A stretch of DNA of 8,743 bases, taken from positions 1-8,743 of the forward strand of contig JAJNPX010000543.1 of the NCBI GenBank assembly GCA_021155145.1. The letters are read 5' to 3'. The translations under genes were made by a program, and so were the position numbers. The notes beneath the pieces were generated by a model, which worked only from the letters and a program-made list of their open reading frames with translations, was not told the DNA's origin and made no database searches. This stretch comes from Acidisarcina sp. (lineage in GTDB: Bacteria; Acidobacteriota; Blastocatellia; Pyrinomonadales; Pyrinomonadaceae). Positions 7,236-8,743 of the stretch are shown here, piece after piece (position 1 is the first letter of the stretch; each line of letters opens with the position of its first letter).

Positions 7236-8743
7236 ATGCACGAAGCAAATCTCCTCGAAGATCAACCCATCGCTTGGACGCCGACACCGGAAGTGATCGA
7301 ACGCGCTCAACTGACTAAATTTATGCGCCAGGTCGGCGTCTCGACCTGGGATGAGCTTTACGAATTCTCCATCCGGGACGTCGAGAAATTCACCGAAGAG
7401 GTCCTGAAATTCCTGGACATCAAATTCGACCCGCCCTATGAGAAGCTCCTCGATACCGGAAACGGCATAGAGTTCCCAAATTGGTTTTCGGGGAGCGCGG
7501 ACACTCCTGTCCCCATGAGCGTCGCTTCGACGCGAACAGGCGCCGATGATCCTAAGCCCTCGATCGGCAGCGAAGGTTTCGGCGGAGGAACCGCCGATGG
7601 GGACAAGAGTGTCCCCGCTCCGTCCGACAACCGTGTCCCCGCTCCGGCCGGATTGAATATCACGACGATGTGCCTCGACCGGTGGCAGACGGGTGAGATG
7701 AAGGATCGGCCGGCGGTGATTTGGGAGGGTGAAGAAGGCACCTTTGATTCTCGAACGTATGCCGAGTTGTTTGCCGACGTTGAGGAGTGCGCTGCGGGGC
7801 TTAGAATCCGCGGATTCGTAAAGGGCGACGCTATTGGAATCCACATGCCAATGACGTTGGAAACCGTTGTTGTTTTGTTGGCTATCAATCGAATTGGGGG
7901 AATTGCGGTTCCGGTTTTTTCTGGATATGGCGTCGATGCTATTGCAAGCCGATTGAATGCCGTAGCGGCTAAGGGGTTGTTCACCTACAATCGGTTTCCT
8001 CGCCGCGGAAAAGACTTTAGTGCGTTTGATGTTGCTAAAGAAGCGACAGCAACTTGTCCGAGTATTCAAAAGGTGTTTGTCGTTGGACGCGACGTTACTG
8101 ACGATTATCCCGATTTCTCAGGTCTTACCAAGATCTACGAAGACTTCCATCTGCTAACAATGGAAGGCGATGACGCGACTGACAAGAAGAGTTATCCCGA
8201 ACCCACCTCCGCCGAAGACCCGCTGATCATCCTCTACACCTCCGGCACGACCGGCAAGCCGAAGGGTATCGCGCATACGCATGCGAGTTTTCCGATCAAG
8301 GCGGCGCAGGACATGGCGTTTGGGACCGACGTGGGCCGCGGCACGAGGATCTCTTGGTACACGGACCTCGGCTGGATGATGGGTCCGTGGCTGATCTACG
8401 GAGCGCTCATCAACGGCGCGACCATCTGCATCTACGACGGAGCCCCCGACTACCCGACGCCCGACCGGATGTGGGAATTTTGCGCCAAGCAAAAGGTCGA
8501 GGTACTTGGAATCTCGCCGACTCTGGTTCGATCACTCGCCGCGGCCGAAGAACGGAGCGGGGACACTCCTGTCCCCATGAGCGTCGCTTCGACGCGAACA
8601 AACGCGGAGAATCCTGACACCCTGATAGGCAACGCGGGTTTCGGCGGAGGAACCGCCGATGGGGACAAGAGTGTCCCCGCTCCTTCAAACGAGAGTGTCC
8701 CCGCTCCGACCGAACGAAAAGGTTGGTACCGTTCGCTCAAACT
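7236..8743 (+). CDS. AMP-forming acyl-CoA (acetyl-CoA synthetase-like) ligase carrying two in-frame repeat insertions; 3' end outside window
   Basis: ANL-superfamily ligase that would activate a carboxylic acid with ATP to an acyl-adenylate and then an acyl-CoA; cytoplasmic. The visible 502 codons hold an ACS-type N-terminal region (VSTWDELYEFSIRDVEKF), then NWF...GLNITTMCLDRW, FVKGDAIGIHMPM, the ATP-binding P-loop YTSGTTGKPKG (334-344), DLGWMMGPW (377-385), YDGAPDYPTPDRMW (400-413) and GISPTLVRSL (425-434). The TGEP block, A8 and the C-terminal lysine lie beyond the edge. GWMMGPW and YDGAPDYP are nearer to acetyl-/acetoacetyl-CoA synthetases than to long-chain ligases; the acid used is uncertain. 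Two repeat-encoded segments (residues about 86-137 and 440-491) interrupt the enzyme between conserved blocks. Without them the visible part is about 398 residues, in line with a roughly 650-residue family. No stop or frameshift is seen, so the gene appears functional. ATG at 7236 fits the family and a -10-like TAAAAT 6 nt upstream. Third-position GC drops sharply around codons 185-294. Confidence 0.85.
   Translation, partial: MHEANLLEDQPIAWTPTPEVIERAQLTKFMRQVGVSTWDELYEFSIRDVEKFTEEVLKFLDIKFDPPYEKLLDTGNGIEFPNWFSGSADTPVPMSVASTRTGADDPKPSIGSEGFGGGTADGDKSVPAPSDNRVPAPAGLNITTMCLDRWQTGEMKDRPAVIWEGEEGTFDSRTYAELFADVEECAAGLRIRGFVKGDAIGIHMPMTLETVVVLLAINRIGGIAVPVFSGYGVDAIASRLNAVAAKGLFTYNRFPRRGKDFSAFDVAKEATATCPSIQKVFVVGRDVTDDYPDFSGLTKIYEDFHLLTMEGDDATDKKSYPEPTSAEDPLIILYTSGTTGKPKGIAHTHASFPIKAAQDMAFGTDVGRGTRISWYTDLGWMMGPWLIYGALINGATICIYDGAPDYPTPDRMWEFCAKQKVEVLGISPTLVRSLAAAEERSGDTPVPMSVASTRTNAENPDTLIGNAGFGGGTADGDKSVPAPSNESVPAPTERKGWYRSLK
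7492..7645 (+). repeat. REPIN-like palindromic element, copy 1, inserted in frame in the ligase gene
   Basis: A 154-bp element of the same length and layout as the copy at 8554. The left end GGAGCGCGGACAC (7492-7504) is inverted at the right end as GTGTCCCCGCTCC (7633-7645), with one mismatch. Hairpins: 7497-7514 (7-bp stem, CTCC loop, one pair broken by C at 7498), 7519-7533 (GCGTCG-CTT-CGACGC), 7579-7597 (TCGGCGG-AGGAA-CCGCCGA) and 7599-7616 (GGGGACA-AGAG-TGTCCCC). GTGTCCCCGCTCC occurs twice on the right, at 7609 and 7633, 24 nt apart. GGAG next to a short-loop hairpin, repeated inverted, is the form of REP units paired as a REPIN. It encodes about 52 residues (ADTPVPMSVASTRT... GFGGGTADGDKSVPAP) between NWFS and GLNITTMCLDRW. 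Both flanks read GG, too short to claim as a target-site duplication. Confidence 0.88.
8554..8707 (+). repeat. REPIN-like palindromic element, copy 2, inserted in frame in the ligase gene
   Basis: A 154-bp element bounded by perfect 13-bp inverted repeats, GGAGCGGGGACAC (8554-8566) and GTGTCCCCGCTCC (8695-8707). Hairpins: 8559-8576 (GGGGACA-CTCC-TGTCCCC), 8581-8595 (GCGTCG-CTT-CGACGC), 8641-8659 (TCGGCGG-AGGAA-CCGCCGA) and 8661-8678 (GGGGACA-AGAG-TGTCCCC). The 23-nt unit at 8554-8576 and the inverted one at 8661-8683 differ at one loop base only. A second GTGTCCCCGCTCC follows the inner one by 24 nt. Compared with copy 1, the ends and hairpins are almost identical, while about 38 nt in the middle (from 8601) match at only about 24 positions, with no length change. 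It encodes residues about 440-491 of the ligase (GDTPVPMSVASTRT... GFGGGTADGDKSVPAP), between GISPTLVRSLAAAEE and RKGWYRSLK. No clear target-site duplication is visible. Confidence 0.9.

Noticed and set aside
7599..7616. The GGGGACA/TGTCCCC hairpins as transcription terminators
   Set aside because: They lie inside an open reading frame, have no following T-run, and recur as part of a longer repeat.
7492..7645. Reading the ligase gene as a pseudogene broken by insertions
   Set aside because: The frame is intact through both elements and conserved motifs (P-loop, DLGW, YDGAPDYP) remain complete on both sides.
6789..8069. A 426-codon open frame on the minus strand, antisense to the second membrane protein and the ligase
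   Set aside because: It overlaps two convincing genes on the other strand, has no recognisable motifs, and is partly open only because the repeat element lacks stops in several reverse frames.
7492..8707. A CRISPR array made of the recurring GTGTCCCCGCTCC units
   Set aside because: The units form inverted pairs in two distant blocks, are not regularly spaced repeats with unique spacers, and no cas genes are present.
8410..8740. Two overlapping minus-strand open frames across repeat copy 2
   Set aside because: Both are reverse-frame readings of the palindromic element (the same happens at 7436-7984); they carry no domain and no start signals.

Overview
The window looks like a chromosomal stretch of a moderately GC-rich bacterium. 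The gene families, the weak Shine-Dalgarno signals and the TAnnnT boxes set just ahead of start codons make me lean towards an Acidobacteriota-like organism. That placement is inference, and no rRNA or other phylogenetic marker is present to confirm it.

Left half, minus strand (about 3953 down to 1): a tightly packed four-gene run read from a promoter near 3970-3996. In transcription order it encodes an SDR oxidoreductase, a CysK-type PLP enzyme with a C-terminal extension, a LysC-type aspartokinase with tandem ACT domains, and the N-terminal part of a CPA1-type cation/proton antiporter that leaves the window. The aspartokinase and the CysK-like enzyme both serve amino-acid biosynthesis (aspartate family and cysteine). 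The SDR and the antiporter have no obvious step in those pathways.

Right half, plus strand (4057 to the end): from a divergent promoter come two tandem paralogous polytopic membrane proteins that look like GT-C fold glycosyltransferases, joined by an ATGA overlap. After a 27-bp gap comes a large acetyl-CoA-synthetase-like AMP-forming ligase that runs off the right edge.

The striking feature lies inside the ligase gene. Two copies of a 154-bp hairpin-rich repeat (7492-7645 and 8554-8707) are inserted in frame, in the same orientation and the same codon phase. Each adds about 52 residues of Pro/Gly/Ser/Asp-rich peptide at a point between conserved enzyme blocks. Each copy has 13-bp terminal inverted repeats starting with GGAG next to a 7-bp-stem hairpin, a second inverted hairpin unit, two further internal hairpins, and an extra half-unit spaced exactly 24 nt away. 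This is the architecture of REP/REPIN elements (REP hairpins with a 5' GGAG/GTAG tetranucleotide, mobilised by RAYT transposases). Those are normally extragenic; here they are translated, as with Rickettsia palindromic elements. No transposase gene is visible in the window.
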